Source: Planococcus citri
Taxonomy: Eukaryota > Arthropoda > Insecta > Hemiptera > Pseudococcidae
Length of the DNA stretch: 64,000 nucleotides
Direction: 5' to 3'
Assembly: GCF_950023065.1 (NCBI RefSeq)
Contig: NC_088677.1
Coordinates: 62,645,469 to 62,709,468 of the forward strand
A program made the translations under genes and the position numbers. Below, piece by piece: positions 51,147 through 64,000 of the stretch. Each line of letters opens with the position of its first letter. Positions within the stretch are counted from its first letter, which is position 1. The notes below the pieces were generated by a model that did not search any database, was not told where the DNA came from, and saw nothing but the letters and a program-made list of their open reading frames with translations.

Positions 51147-54100
51147 ATATTTTTTTTCTCATTCGACCCTACGGTGTCCCTAGCCTTCTGTGTTGGACAA
51201 AGTGAGCGGGAGGGATACCTTTCTAGGCCTGAATATCACAAACAGTGTGCTCATTACTAAAAAAAACTTCTTTTAAAATGATGAAAAATCAATTTTTTAG
51301 CTGCACACATAAGAAGTGTATTCTGCATTCCATTATTCAAGTCGGCTCTCTTAAGATCCTACTCTCTGTTCGGAGACCTGAGGTGCAAATACACCTGTAT
51401 TTGTGTTATGATTATAAGTATACTTTGTTAAATAAGCCTGACGTGCCTTTCAGTAGGTACATTACATACATAAACTCCAGTCGGTATGATACCTACTTCA
51501 TAGCCTACCTATATATATGTACATAAGGAGACCGACATTTCACCGATTCGTCTCTGCTGCATGTCTGTACGGTTCATTAAAAAATGTAGGTTCCATGTGT
51601 TTATTATTCGGAGTAATTTTAATTAGTGTAAAATCGAATAAAAGAAACAGTTTTTGCGCTTTGCGCGTATTGTTAAAAGGGTCAGATTTCACTTCCATCA
51701 ATGAACCATCGTTCCGAATGAATGATCGCGCGAGTGATGTAATATATACGTCAACGTTGTCGTCGCTCCCACCGTCGTCGTCGTCGTCGTCGCCGTCTAA
51801 TAATATTAATTAACTGTTTCCGATAAAGATTTACTTGTGTCTTTAATTACCTCAAGTGAGCAGGTGCTTTGGTGTATGAGAAATTCGGTGATCGTGAACG
51901 ACAAACGTTTCGTAAAAAAGGATTTACGTTTGCGAGCATTTTTTTATTACAGGTTCCAGCGTAAAATATTTCGGATTTACTCGTAGGTACAAGTAGCTAA
52001 TTTGCAGACTCGAGAAGTTCTTATGACATAACCGCGAGCTCTCGTCAGTCACCTGCTACTTACTATGAGAACGAGTACAAATATCTTGGTTACGTTGAGC
52101 TTGACCAAAAGTCATCGTAAATCATATTCTGTCTTCTTTTTTTTTTTTTACCCCGGATTATGATGTAAATTATGTCAGCATGTGTACCTACTGGAATACG
52201 ACCGACCGCGGTTAACTTGAACCGAAGCCAAACAAGATCAACAAACCTGAACTTGAGTACACATCGTGATGGTTTCATTGACATTGAAACAATACCGAAC
52301 ACCTGAACGTCACGCGATATAAACATAATGGGTGTGGTGGTTCTACAGAGAATTATCAAAAATACTCGTCGTCGTAGACGTACTTTTGTGGTATACCTGT
52401 AACTGTATAGGTTTGGCTCGAATAGAGACACATGGCGTTATAAATATCGATGATAATTTGGCCGTTAGTACGAGTACCACTGAAAAGTGGGCCAGGTCGT
52501 CGGGCTTAGGTTTCTTTAGAATTGAAAAAAAAAAAAACAGAAGAGGAAAAAAACCAAGTGTAAAAGCTATTTACCAACCTTGACAGGCCTGGAATGTTAT
52601 TCACGATTAATTATTTTTAATTAGGTTTTTAAAAAATTTTTGCGCTCAGAGCTCAGATACTATGCTTTTTTTGCTAATTTGTATATACTTTTAACGTATA
52701 AAAAGATAGTTTTTAATTTTACTTTTTACGATATTATAAGCGAGTGAATTTTCATGCGCGTTAATTAGACGGATTACTCAGACGTAAAAATGTAGTCTGC
52801 ACTTCTATCTACTCGAAACGCGAGCGAATTTTCCAAATAAAAAGAGTGGATTTTTTGAACGAATTATAAAGCTTTCTTCGGATTTAATTACATCGAAATG
52901 AGTGCAGCAAAAGTAGATCATAAATTTGTATAAGTACATTACATTATGTATAATGCAATGTCATTCGCCAGACTCAAGACAGCTCAAAAGAATTATTGAT
53001 CGTTTGCCTTTTACATTCTTCTGTACCCTCCTACAGCCGACGTACCTAATACTTTTCTTGTTGGAACACGCGTTTTGTTTTTTGTAGGCATAAATTACAG
53101 CTAATGCAAGACTCACTGACGTAAATATTTAATTGCTCGGTGAGATTTTCAAATGTTTTTCAAAATAATTGCTCGAAATTTAGTCTAATATACAACCTAG
53201 GTTTTTTTTTCGTTTTCGAAAATTAAAAATGTGTGAAATTCTACGCACTTGATGCTTGTTGAAAGTTCATTTTTGTTGTCAAATTATTTAAATATCTCGC
53301 CAAACGTGTTCATGCTCGAACAAACGTATAAGTATGGAAATTGCTCGTTTTAAATATCGCTGAGTAATTCTTATTAATTTTTTTTTTCAACCAACTCTGT
53401 ATGTTTTAACAGATGAACGATTGTGGCTGACTGAGAAAAGGAGGGCTTCTCGTTTCATTCATTATATAAATTTCAAGCTTGAGTGATATTGTGGCCAGCT
53501 ATGAATTGTTATGCGAATTACAGTATTTACGATTCTTACGACTCGTTACCAATGTTCAGGGTTATGAAACGAGGTACCTACATTATCGGATAAAAGTAAA
53601 CAATTTTTTGCAATTTTTTTCATTCGAATGGAATTGAGGTAGGTAGATGAGAGTAAGCTTTTTAGATGGTTTAGCCGGTTTAGGAATTTTAAAAGGTACC
53701 GAGCTCAGGTTCAGATTGCATAATCCGCCACGGTACAAAATACATACGATTGAAGTATGAATTTTAAAATTAGGCACAAATATTTTGGTTTTTGTGTTTC
53801 TTTCTTTCTTTCTTATTTTATTTTTTTCAACTCTTCCCATTCCAAATGATGTACTTGAATAATAAAATTTTGTTTGTAGCTGCAGAGGGACAAATATGGG
53901 TAAATCCCCTCTTCTAGGAGATGAAAACGTAACTTAGGTAAAAGGAAACTTCTTTGACTCTAGAATCTCTGTTTGGAATGAAACTGGATATTCCGATAGA
54001 GGACCTCTCCCCTCTCCCCCCCCAAGAAACAATTTTCAGCTACTGAAATCAATTTTTCAATTTTTGGCGAATTTTTGAAGTTTTTGTTCTACAAACAATG

Positions 54101-54389
54101 TTGTCTTTCATTTGTAGGGTCGAAACCGGCTATGTCCCAGGTCAACGCAGAATCTTAAAAATTTACCATTTTTTGGAACAGGACGAATTTCATCAAAACA
54201 GATCAGGTACCTAGGTGCTAAAGTAAAAAAAAAAAAAAAAAACATTTAAAAAATCCTCCTTTTCGAGGACCCATATACTGTACGTATCTCCGTTCCAAGG
54301 ACACCTCTACAGCTAACAATTTTTCTACATAACTTTCAATTTCAATTCGTATTCAACAATTTTTAGATACTTCCATTTTTTTTCAAAAA
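51147..54389. other. Intergenic stretch, nothing recognised
   Basis: Includes a GTC trinucleotide run at 51773-51797. No exon chain or transposon ends recognised. Confidence 0.45.
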
Positions 54390-54812
54390 ATGTTCACTCG
54401 TGCCATTAAAAAAAAAAATTGGAAAAATTACGTTAAAAACAAAGTTTTAGGGAAAAGAAAACTAAAAGTAAAAACCAAACTGAAACTGAGAAAAATTGTT
54501 TTAACAAGTTGGTACCTATGCCTGAAAGTCAAACCAAAAATGAAAATGAAAAACTCTAAACACAACATCAGAATTGAAAAAAAAGTTTTTGAAATTCTGT
54601 CGTCAAAGACGTCGCTGAAGCTTTTGCCAAAACCTTCGCCAAAGCTTTCGCCAAAGCTTTCGCTAAAACCTTCGCTAAAACCAACGTCGAAGCCTTCGCC
54701 AAAGCCAAGGTCAGAATCTTCGCTAAATCCAACGCCGAAGCCGTCGCAAATTGAGAGTTGGGTTTTTTTGGTGTCCCTGAAAATATTGACTTCGTTTTCT
54801 TTTTTTGAATGA
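54390..54812 (+). repeat. Low-complexity lysine/proline frame over a short tandem repeat
   Basis: A 140-codon frame starting at an ATG, very rich in lysine, with a PKPSPKLSPKLS-like stretch from about residue 74 encoded by tandem CCTTCGCCAAAG/CTTTCGCCAAAG units (54600-54750). No domain, signal peptide or splice partner. Most likely a tandem repeat that happens to be open, though a small basic protein cannot be excluded. Confidence 0.5.
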
Positions 54813-57589
54813 AAAATTCAAAAAATGCTAATTAAAATTTATTCTTCAAAATAAAAAAAAATACCTACTAATTTTTTTTGACAAGTTTGAAAATTTAAAA
54901 AAATGCGAAGTAGGTAATTACCTAGCTATGTAAGTAGGTACTTACATATACTAAATTTATTTTTTAAATTTTCAAAACTTAATTTGTACATACAATTATT
55001 TTTGAAAAACAGTACTTATTGGCTCAACACTTCAACTCTTCTTTTGACCAAGCAGTGACCATGTGCGTTGTGTAATCGATTTTCTACTTGGTGACTTTTA
55101 GTGAATCTGTTGTAGCAGTATCGAGCAATCAAACTCCAGAGCTGGGCCACTTTTGAAAATAAAACCACACTTCATCTGCCCCAAGAAAAGTTGGAGGGAC
55201 AATGATGGAGACTTTACGTATCTCCAAATGTGAGGAGCCTACAAACAAAAATGTTGAACAGACTTTGAAGACCCAAATCCGAAACCAGGCTGAGGTATAT
55301 TCGCTTTCAGCTCGTGTACTCTTTGAATTTTTTCTGCGAAAGTTCAACATTGAACTTTTCAAGAGTTTAATAGTAAGATTGAATTTTAAATTTATGTTAT
55401 TCAAAACCGTGTAAAATTACATATTTCCTTCGAGTTCAATCAGACAGATCAGGCTTGAGATAAAGGATTCAAAATTTGAGCTCCCCTTTCCTTCAGAGAT
55501 GGACATTTTGGTTGTAAACACAGCTCGAGCAAAATCGGAAAATTTTTTCGTCTTTTTTGGTTCCACTTGATGCAGAATAGATCCCATCAGTTTCAAATAT
55601 GCCTATAATTTGTTTTAAAAAATTACATATCTGTATCAAGTATAAGTATTTGGGCAATTGAACGTATTAAAGCAATGTCTTCTCCTTAGGTAAGTATATA
55701 TTTCCAAATGAACCACGTTTTGTGATCTTAAGGACACTCAATAAATGACCCAAAAATCTTCACAATCAAGATTGAACCAGGTACCTATCGGCTATCTATC
55801 AAAAAAAAGGTAAGTAACACTTTTAGACCCATTTTATAGTATCTTGATCTTAGACCTCACCTAAAAGTAAAAATTGAAAGACACTGATCAGGACTTAACA
55901 AACATTGTATACGTAAACTTAATACCTATATTCGAGGAAGTATTTTCAATGGGTACATGTCACCGTTGAGTCAGCTCATCAGCTCTTACATTTCACACCG
56001 AAACTGTACATTGTTCCGTACTCTGATACCTGCTAAGCTAGGTCACCTATACGTTCCATATTTACACTTGAACATAAAATAATAGACTTTAATACGAGAC
56101 AATATAGCAAATAGGATACAACAACGCAGTCACGAACTCGGTATCTATCCGTATAATAATAATTTACCATCCATTCATCAGAATCGCAGAGCGCCTTTTA
56201 CGTTGAAAAATTATACCCGTACGACTTCGTGCCCCCTCTCGGAGAAAAATTTTCCATCGGATACTTATTGTAGACAAAGCGCAACATTTTTCCACTTTCT
56301 TCGTAAAATTAAATAAAACGAACACGATTCACGGAGACCATATTACTCCTATATACGACGACGTTCTGCATTAAAATCATTAACCGAGACCCCTATTGTT
56401 AGACAGCTGTCATAATAGTTACAATCAAAATTTGAATTTCTCTTTCAGATAATAGAACAAAAATTACTCCGCTAGTTTTGTTTCAGCTGTTATATTTGTT
56501 TAATGTGTTTCAAACTTTATTCATAATGGAAGTTTGTAAATTTAATTAACATGATGTAATAATTGCACTATCTCGAATCGTTCGTCGCTCGGCGTATATA
56601 CGAGTACGTTGTGCGAAATGTTTACCAAACAGTATTGATAAAAGCCAGACTTTCGAACCGATTCTAACCAGAGGTCTATACTTAAGGTTGTCCAAATAAA
56701 AACTTTCGTCGGAACTTGCTAAGATAAAATTTTATATACGTTTTAAGATCCTTCGTCTCTACTCTCGTTCTTTCCTTATTCCGTAACTTTGGTCTACATC
56801 GCTGTCGTCAACTTTAACGCGCGCATAAACGTACTCTCGTCTATATGAAAAGGTTATATACGAACGAATGAGATTTGTCTTTGGAAACTTTATACTTATG
56901 TACAATAAGCGGATACAAAGCATATCGTGCGTATTGGTATTCCAATGCTAACTGCAAGAAGAAACACACTTATACGAAATTATTTACAGAGATGATCAGG
57001 GTACCCCATATAGTTGGTATATGGCACTGGGAATTATGAAACATAGGCTATAATTTTATAGTACGTACGAGCACAAATTTATAAGGAAAATTTCGACGAA
57101 ACTAGGAATTTTCCTTGACTAAGTTTCTCGTATACTTGTGGCATTTCGAGTGAAATTGGAAATTTTTACTATGAATATGAAAAACAACCATTAAAACGCA
57201 AGCAGGAAGTGTTTCGTCCACATTTGCAAAAGTAGGTAAATTCAACCAAAACTGAATTTACCAAGATTCAAGTCGAAAGTTGTGGAAAAGTAAATTCTCC
57301 AACAATCAATTCCACTTTATTAATGCATGCATGCATATTACATAGTTTGCCAACTCTGGAAAAGAAGGGATAAAGTCGTGAGATATTTATCTTGAGTTGA
57401 TGCTTAAGGTGAGTGATCATTGCGGTAGTTATGATCAGCCAGAGTTTCGCAAAGTGAAATATCTAAATAAATGCTCAAAACGTGATAACTTTCAAAATTT
57501 TTCCTAAAAATTCCAAAAAAATACAATTTTTTTGGAATATTGAGGAAGGGGTTCAAAAAAAAGACAGATGAAGAAATTCCTTTTAAAAA
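54813..57589. other. Intergenic stretch, nothing recognised
   Basis: AT-rich, TACCTA/TAGGTA motifs, no supported gene. Confidence 0.45.
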
Positions 57590-57920
57590 ATTTCAATTTA
57601 CCAAAAATTACCTGCAACTCATACAAAATTACCAGTAATTTACCAAAGATTACCGATAATCTACCACAGATTACCGGTAATTTACCAAAGATTACCGGTA
57701 ATTTACCAAAGATTACATGGTAACTTACCAAAAATAACCAGTTATTTACCAAACATTACCAGTAATTTACCACACATTACCAGTAATTTACCAAACATTA
57801 CCAGCAATTCAACCGAAATTACCAATAATTGAACAAAAATTACCAGCGAGTTATCGAATATTACTAGTAATTTAGGTATCCAAAATTACCAATAATTCAC
57901 CAAATATTACCAATAATTTC
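57590..57920. repeat. About 21 bp tandem repeat, TTACCAAANATTACCAGTAA orientation
   Basis: At least 14 degenerate units of TTACCAAANATTACCAGTAAT type. The mirror-image array starts near 58060, so the two arrays form a large imperfect inverted repeat about a centre near 58000. Confidence 0.85.
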
Positions 57921-58059
57921 GTCTCAATTCACTGAGACAAACCCAATCATGCCAAAAAGAAGTTTTAAAAAAAGTCACATAGGCCTACGAGTACGAGGTA
58001 TTAAACTCGCCATTGACGACATGAAATTAAAGTTTTTTCAAAAAAGGTCATTCTCTGTA

Positions 58060-59570
58060 AATTTCCAACTGATAATTGTTGGTAAATTGGAGATACTTAC
58101 TGACAATTTTAGGTGAATTATACGAAATTGTCGGTAAATTATTGATAACTGTGTCATAATCATAGAAACCTACTGGTCATTTTTGGAAAACTACTGGCAA
58201 TATTTGGAAAATTACTGGTGATATTTGGTAAATTTCTGGTAACTTTTGGTAATATACTGCCAATTTTGGGTAACTTTGGGTAAGCTACTGGTAATTTTTG
58301 GTAAATTAAATTACTGATCATTTTTTGTAAATTACTGGTAATTTTTTGTAAATTACTGGTAATTTTTGGTGAATAACTGGTAATTTTTGATGAATAACTG
58401 GTAATTTTTGGTAAATTACGGGTAATTTTTGGTAAATTGCTGGTAATTTTTAGTAAATTATTGGTAATTTTTGGTAAATTACTGTTAATTTTTGGTAAAT
58501 TAAATTACTGGTAATTTTTGGTAAATTAAATTAAGGTAAAGTGGGGTAATTCCGATGGCAAAATTCAAAATTTCAGCTATTTCTCATTTTTTGGATTTCC
58601 TGTACATTTTGGGGCAAAAATGATGTAACAACTTTATTCCTACATCCTTCAGCTACACATTGACTACATTGAAGAATGATTTGTGCGGAGGCTTCATACA
58701 TATAATTGAAAAAACATTTGGGAAGGTCAAGTTATCGGAATTACCCCATTTTTGGGGTAATTCCGATAACGAGTTTTATAAGGAAAGTAATTCTCCCGGG
58801 GTAATTCCGAGACAGTAATGTTGAAATATACCATTTATTGCATACTTAGGTTTTTATTTCATGTAAATTGAATCATTAGAACAAAAATTGAAAATTTTTT
58901 ACAAATATGGATTTTTGAGGCATAATTTTTGAAAACTAGACCAACTAGAGAAAAATGCCCCGTTTTGAGGATTTTCGTTGATAATTTCGACCCCTCAAAA
59001 CTATACTACATCAAAACAGAGAAAAAAACATTGCAGGGCAATTTTGCTGGGGCTATCGGAATTACCCCGCGGCATGAAAAATGATCGAAATGTTTAATAA
59101 TTCAACACCACCAAAAAAATAATTATAAAAGCAAAATCAAAGGAGGTACTGACACTTCAACACCTATCCATCAAATTTCAACTTCTAAACAGAATTTTTC
59201 AACAAGTTTTGAATGGTAAAAACGAGTTTCAAAAATGCACTGTTTTTTGCGGCAAAGGTTTTGGGCATTCAGATTTTGAACACTGCACAGACTTGACAAA
59301 ACGGAGCAGATGGACCATCTGACCATTAATGGGTGTAGGTTAGCACTATTACTACCTACTTTCTTCATCATTTGGGCCAAAATGTGTTTTGCAACAAAGC
59401 TAGGACTTGCTATCGGAATTACCCCATATCGGAATTACCCCACTTTACCTTACTGGTAATTTTTGGGAAATTAAATTACTGGTAATTTTTGGTAAATAAC
59501 TGGTAATTTTTGTTAAATTACTGGTAATTTTTGGTAAATTACTGGTAATTTTTGGTAAATTACAATAATT
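58060..59570. repeat. About 21 bp tandem repeat, ACTGGTAATTTTTGGTAAAT orientation
   Basis: Degenerate at its start (58060-58240), then regular ACTGGTAATTTTTGGTAAATT units to 58533, continuing at 59451-59570 after the inserted element at 58534-59450. Reverse complement of the array at 57590-57920. Confidence 0.88.
58534..59450. mobile_element. TA-flanked MITE inserted in the 21 bp array
   Basis: 917 bp with ends AGGTAAAGTGGGGTAATTCC and GGAATTACCCCACTTTACCT, flanked by TA that is part of the array unit (AAATTACTGG). The motif CGGAATTACCCC or its mirror recurs at least seven times inside (for example about 58736, 58754, 58796, 59058, 59413, 59428). No transposase. Removal reconstitutes a regular array. 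Confidence 0.88.
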
Positions 59571-61029
59571 TTGGCTCTCTCTTCTCCTCCAGCCTACCAC
59601 TCTCGACATGGTGACAAATGTCACAAACCAGTTTCTTCCTGCAATCACTCCGCAGGCGATCGCTCCGCAGGAACGAGGGATAGGGTAATAACGACTCCTA
59701 GTACATGTGTGTATGTTTTGCCTTCTATTTGCGATGTTGAGAAGGTTGCCTACTTTTTTATTTTTAAACAATTTTTGTACAGGTCAGAAGCTTGAAATTT
59801 TTTGCTCCTCACATTGAAACGATTGGCAAATTGCTGTGCACAAGCAAGTTGGGCATGAACACACAATTGTCAGTGAGGAGTGAATTTGATTCAACCTGTT
59901 TTCAACTTTACAATAATAAAAGATCAATAAATGTGGAAATTACAATTTTTTTTCTAAAATGCTTGCCCCTTAAAATAAAAAAGTAGGCAAAATGCCCAAC
60001 ATGAAAAGTTAATGGTTCAACCTCTACGCATCCCCTCTAGATACCGCAATGCCATACCATAACTTATTTTGTTCTGGCACAGGAAAATTTATAAGTCGAT
60101 GACATTTTTCATTTTGAATGTCGAGGGGGGTGGGCCAGCAACTGATAGAAATAATACATTGGTAACTTTCGTTTAAGATGTTAAGTGAGTCTTCCAGTAA
60201 ACGTTTAAAGGAAACGATCTACGTATGTTTAAATGGTGATAACGAGAAGCCACAGTGCTTTAAACTGATAAATAAATTATTCACATCCTCTGTAGGTACC
60301 TATCATTAAACGTTCGGAATTCAGACCAAGTAATGACGAGCTGGAACATAAATGCGATAAAAATTTCAAAACAGCACAATGATCAAGTTACACAATTGAA
60401 TACGAGGAAAAAATTGATGCTTTGTGATTCAGTGGGTATTTTGGGTAAGTAAGCATCAACTTATTAATTTTTTTATTCGAACTGATGTTGTGGTGTAATA
60501 TGTATGATATGATAGGTATAAACGTGTGGTACATAATGGCATGCTCTACGTAAATGTTAACGTCGTATTTTGTAAATTTTTCGTCAAAATTTCACGTATC
60601 ATTCGGGCATGTTGCTTTTTAGAGGATTTATCTGATGTAGAATAGGTATGTATAAGTCAAATTCAATCAAAGTTGTTGGATTTTTTTAAAGTGTTACATT
60701 AGGTATTTATATTAGAAACCGGAAATTTTTCCATTTATGGAATTTTCTCCTTTTTTATAGTAGGAATATTACGTATTTTAATGAGTTATTTTTTCTCTTC
60801 TTTACTTAGGTACCTATCTATCGAAAATTTTAAATGTGAGATATACAGTAGGCAAATGTGTTGATTTTAAAGTGAAAATTGGCATTTAATTAAGTAATTG
60901 CAGTAAACTTGAGTATATCAAGCGCTATATCCATTAGCAAAAAAAATACACCTTCCCTTAATTTTATTGTGGAATTTTACTAACCTATAAATTCATTTCT
61001 AGCACTTGTTTACAATACTCAAGCTAAGA
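59571..61029. other. Region upstream of the MARVEL gene
   Basis: Mostly AT-rich. A GC-richer patch at 59580-59700 has no confirmed gene. A splice acceptor near 61002 (TTCATTTCTAG) could join an upstream 5' UTR exon to the first coding exon. Confidence 0.4.
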
Positions 61030-62829
61030 ATGAACACCTCTGGTGCTTCCGTACCTCCCCGTGGCCATATCGCCACAACTACATCAAGCACTAGAATGCA
61101 GATAAACCCGAAAATACATTTTGATTGCAATTATTTTTCAAAAATAGACGGTCAACTTAAATTTTTTGAAATAGTAAGTTGATAAAATGAAATTGTATTA
61201 CGTATTTTTGCTCATTATTCATCTCTCAGGACATCAGTATATTACTCGCATACCTATTTGGTCATGTTTCCAGTTACTCAGTTGCGTAGTTTTATTTGTC
61301 ATGACACAGACATACCCACGCGTATACGCGAGCGAAGGGTATGGATATGAAACATTGAGAGATCTGTGTGACTTTGTTATACTATGGAATACAATTTTCA
61401 TTATTTTATACATGTTTCACGTTACTGAAAAGTTTCTTCAAATACCTTGGTTTATAATCGTAAGTGCCTAAATAATTTGTTTTGTGGCTTACCATTGTGG
61501 TGTCATAATAAAATTTAAAATTTCAGCAATACCTATCGCTTTTTATTGGATTTCAATTGTTTTTGCAGGAGCTTGTGAGTGCCGCATTTTTTGGAGTCTT
61601 GTATTTTCTTTGTGGACTGTTGTTTATCTCATATATGATGTATAGGCATTCTGGCAACACTGTGTTGTTGGTAAGTAATGTTTGTTCATATGTACATCAG
61701 ATAAGATGTAAAGATTTAAAACGCGAAGCTCAATTAGGATTTTGACCAAATTCTTCACTTTGAGTTGGAAGTGAATCAGAAAAAATGTAAGCTTTGGAGG
61801 TGTCCTTGGAGGGAAGGTCGAGGTACTCACAGGAGAGGCATTTTCATAAAAATCGTGGTTTCTTCACTTTATCCTCTACCCAGCCTGTTTTAGGAGAAGT
61901 AACCCAATTCTAAAGTATTTGAGATTCTACGTCGACCAAGGCCATTGCCATCATTTAGGGTTCTATTGAACAGTTGAAAAATTGCAAATTTATTAGCCTA
62001 TTTTTGAGTAAATTCGTGTTTTGAAAATAGTACATATTTCCTTCGTAAATATTTCGCATTAAGTAATTGTTCCAAAACCAAAACATCGAAATATTAGTAT
62101 GTCATTTCTGAAATTGAGGAAGTATTTCGGATTGCATAATGTCAACTTCTTGATGATTATTGCCTTTTTAAAAAAAAAAAATCTAGAAAAATTGCCAAAA
62201 AATTAAGTACAGTAGGTGAGTGTCAATTTTTTTGATTTTTTGTAATTTTCGATAGTGACTAAAAAATTGGCACTACTGCTCTCCAAAATATTTTCACAGT
62301 TTCAGAAATTATATTCTACCATGTTAAGGTGCAATTAAAGCGTTATAATTTGGGCTAGAAATACATATTTTCAAAATATGAATTTACTCAGAAATAAGCG
62401 ATTTGCAAATCACCTTCAGTAGAGCCCAACTAGTGGTTTTGGAACTACGTTTTGGAACTGGGCCATTTTTCCCCAAAAGAGGTTGGTAGGTGATGAAACG
62501 AAAAAACCAAAAGTGCCTCCACACTGAGGACACATAATCACCTCTCTAAGAGCACCACCGGAGCTTCAATTTTTTCTAAATGAATTTCAACTCAAAATGA
62601 AGGTCTCCATTGGTGAGAATCCTCCCACATTTTTTCCCCTATTCGCCTCGTGGAACATAATATTATTTTTGTCTAAAATTTTCAATTTCAGTTCATGACT
62701 GTTGTGCTGGCATCCATATTTATTTACGACGCTTACATAAAATTCCGATATGTGCAAGGAGGACAAATTTCGCTCGGCCGAATCTTCATTGAAAGTGCAG
62801 AGATTCATCAATCAGGATCTTGGTATTGA
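61030..62829 (+). CDS. MARVEL-domain four-helix membrane protein (CMTM/plasmolipin-like)
   Basis: Proposed exons are 61030-61173, 61238-61459, 61569-61670 and 62692-62829, all phase 0 with GT-AG introns, giving 201 residues. After a hydrophilic N-terminus comes FDCNYFSKIDGQLKFFEI, matching the entry to the first helix of MARVEL proteins. Hydrophobic segments lie at about 57-73, 88-110, 123-147 and 157-170; YGYETLRDLCDFVILWNT in the first loop/second helix and a helix-3 start on ELVSAA also fit the family. A soluble tail (GGQISLGRIF, ending GSWY) follows. MARVEL proteins act in membrane apposition and vesicle traffic; the exact role is unknown. In exon 2 the earlier AG (61229) would put a stop in frame, so 61238 was chosen. 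AATAAA at 63525 may be the poly(A) signal. Intron 3 carries a fold-back element. Confidence 0.78.
61752..62605. mobile_element. Fold-back element in MARVEL gene intron 3
   Basis: Left arm with TTCACTTTGAGTTGGAAGTG and AGCTTTGGAGGTG is mirrored at the right by AGCTTCAATTTTTTCTAAAT and ATTTCAACTCAAAATGAAGG. Inner parts also pair (TTTTTGAGTAAATTCGTG against ATGAATTTACTCAGAAATAA). The ends are approximate and no target duplication was fixed. A related fragment lies near 23355. Confidence 0.6.
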
Positions 62830-64000
62830 ATGTTCTTTTTGGTTGCTCAACCACATCCGTAATTATTATTTTAATGGTACATACTAATGAAATATTTGTC
62901 TTCTGCAATCCATTCAAGTTTTTGTTTTGTTGTTTTACATTTTTTTTTAGTACGCAATTAGTTCGTATTAAAATCCTAAAATTTTCAAAAATGCTTCATT
63001 GTTTACTTCACGCAAAAAAAACAACTAAACTAAATGAATATTTTTTACCTTTGTGAGGTATTAAATTTATTTTTAAGTGAATAACTACTCACCTAATTTG
63101 ATATTTTTACGTTTCATAAATCAAATTATACATAATTTTTATTCGGTATTTTTCTGCTCCAGTTTTTGTAACTTCATTTTTTAGTTTGTAACAATAATTG
63201 ACCACTAATTTGATCTTCTATGTTCTAATTTTTCGAGAGTAAGATTTTATCGAATGAGTTTTTGATCACATTGTTTATTTTTTGTCATACTTAAAATTCA
63301 TCTTCACCTGATTTTTTTCTTCGGAGCCTTTTCTCAGTCTCTTCAACTTAATAATTAGGCAAAAACTCACCAAACTTGCTCACGAAATCTCAAACCTCTT
63401 CATTATTTTAACAATGAAAACTAAATAATCCCCATTCTAAATGGAAAAAGCTCATAGCACCCACACTCACATAAAATTTCTATCATGTGTTCGCATACTC
63501 GTACTCGTCACAGATACAACTCGCAATAAAACCGTAAAAAAAAAAAATTCAAAACATGAAAAAACTCCGTGAACGGTGAAATAACATCTCAGCAACGACG
63601 ACGTTAAAACGTGCGACTATATTTTTAAAAAATTCAACAAGCGAGTTGTAAAAATGATGCGTCACGTCGTTAAAAAAAATGCACTAAATCAAAGTTTTTA
63701 TATTTTCAACGTAGGTAGAGTAAAGATAGCAGGCTATGTATATAAGTACGACGAATGAAAATTCTAAAGGAGAGAAAAAAAGTAGTAGTAGAAAAGACAA
63801 CTCAAGTTTGTTTTCATTTTTATTGACGTTTTTAAAAATAAAAAGACTCTTTAGAAAACTTAAAAACCAGTCGAAATTAATGGGAAAAATTTCGTAAAAG
63901 TGCGAAATGGTGTAGGCAAAAAGGACGTGAAGAGTAACCCTTAACCGTATAATTAAATTGCGGTGGAAGATATTGGACGAGTGCCATTGGCACGTGTTCT
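62830..64000. other. 3' region of the MARVEL gene and beyond
   Basis: Probably 3' UTR for the first 700 bases (AATAAA at 63525-63530), then AT-rich DNA to the window end. No further gene recognised. Confidence 0.4.

Noticed and set aside
51517..51813. 98-codon frame ending in a serine run
   Set aside because: The serine tract is a GTC microsatellite and nothing else resembles a protein family.
54390..54812. Basic PKPSPKLS protein as a confident gene
   Set aside because: Composition is explained by a short tandem repeat and A-rich DNA; no signal peptide, domain or splicing context.
59580..59700. - strand frame with KLVCDICHHVESGRLEEKR, resembling a small zinc-binding motif
   Set aside because: Only about 40 residues, runs straight into the 21 bp repeat, and has no splice partner or matching full domain.
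1..64000. CRISPR arrays, bacterial operons, tRNA or rRNA genes
   Set aside because: No regular spacer-repeat architecture, ribosome-binding sites or tRNA/rRNA signatures were seen; the tandem repeats are contiguous minisatellites in a eukaryotic genome.

Overview
This window is AT-rich, intron-containing animal nuclear DNA. The genes place it in an insect: two 7tm_6 odorant receptor genes, an OBP59a-type odorant-binding protein and a MARVEL-domain protein, all with GT-AG introns. Abundant short TAGGTA/TACCTA runs and a very high load of short inverted-repeat transposons would suit a hemipteran such as a mealybug, but that species-level guess is inference only. No bacterial, viral or organellar genes were seen.

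Layout. 1-1500: GTCTG-rich minisatellite and AT-rich DNA. 1520-6760: a tandem duplication carrying two closely related odorant receptor genes on the + strand, each with four coding exons; the second has a transposon in intron 2. 7287-8204 and 9697-11856: two members of a TA-flanked fold-back family (third member at 49450-51144). 13966-16600: a dead non-LTR retrotransposon on the - strand, broken by three different short inverted-repeat elements whose removal restores its reading frame each time. 16859-17456: a second copy of one of those elements. 20466-20967 and 26560-27046: 5'-truncated LINE tails with target-site duplications. 25855-36263: a nine-exon OBP59a-like gene on the - strand, about 10.4 kb, with a TATA/initiator promoter visible. 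37520-45064: minisatellites and several inverted-repeat elements. 45645-47320: a hAT-like fold-back element with nearly identical arms. 57590-59570: two arrays of a roughly 21 bp repeat in opposite orientations, one interrupted by another element. 61030-62829: a four-exon MARVEL-domain membrane protein on the + strand. The remaining intervals show no gene I can support.

Three of the four genes are plausible chemosensory components: OBPs carry ligands in sensillum lymph and ORs are ligand-gated channel subunits on sensory neuron dendrites. Nothing shows that this OBP serves these receptors; OBP59a relatives have been linked to humidity sensing in flies. The gene models are manual splices chosen from splice-site consensus, reading phase and family motifs; none is supported here by transcript data.
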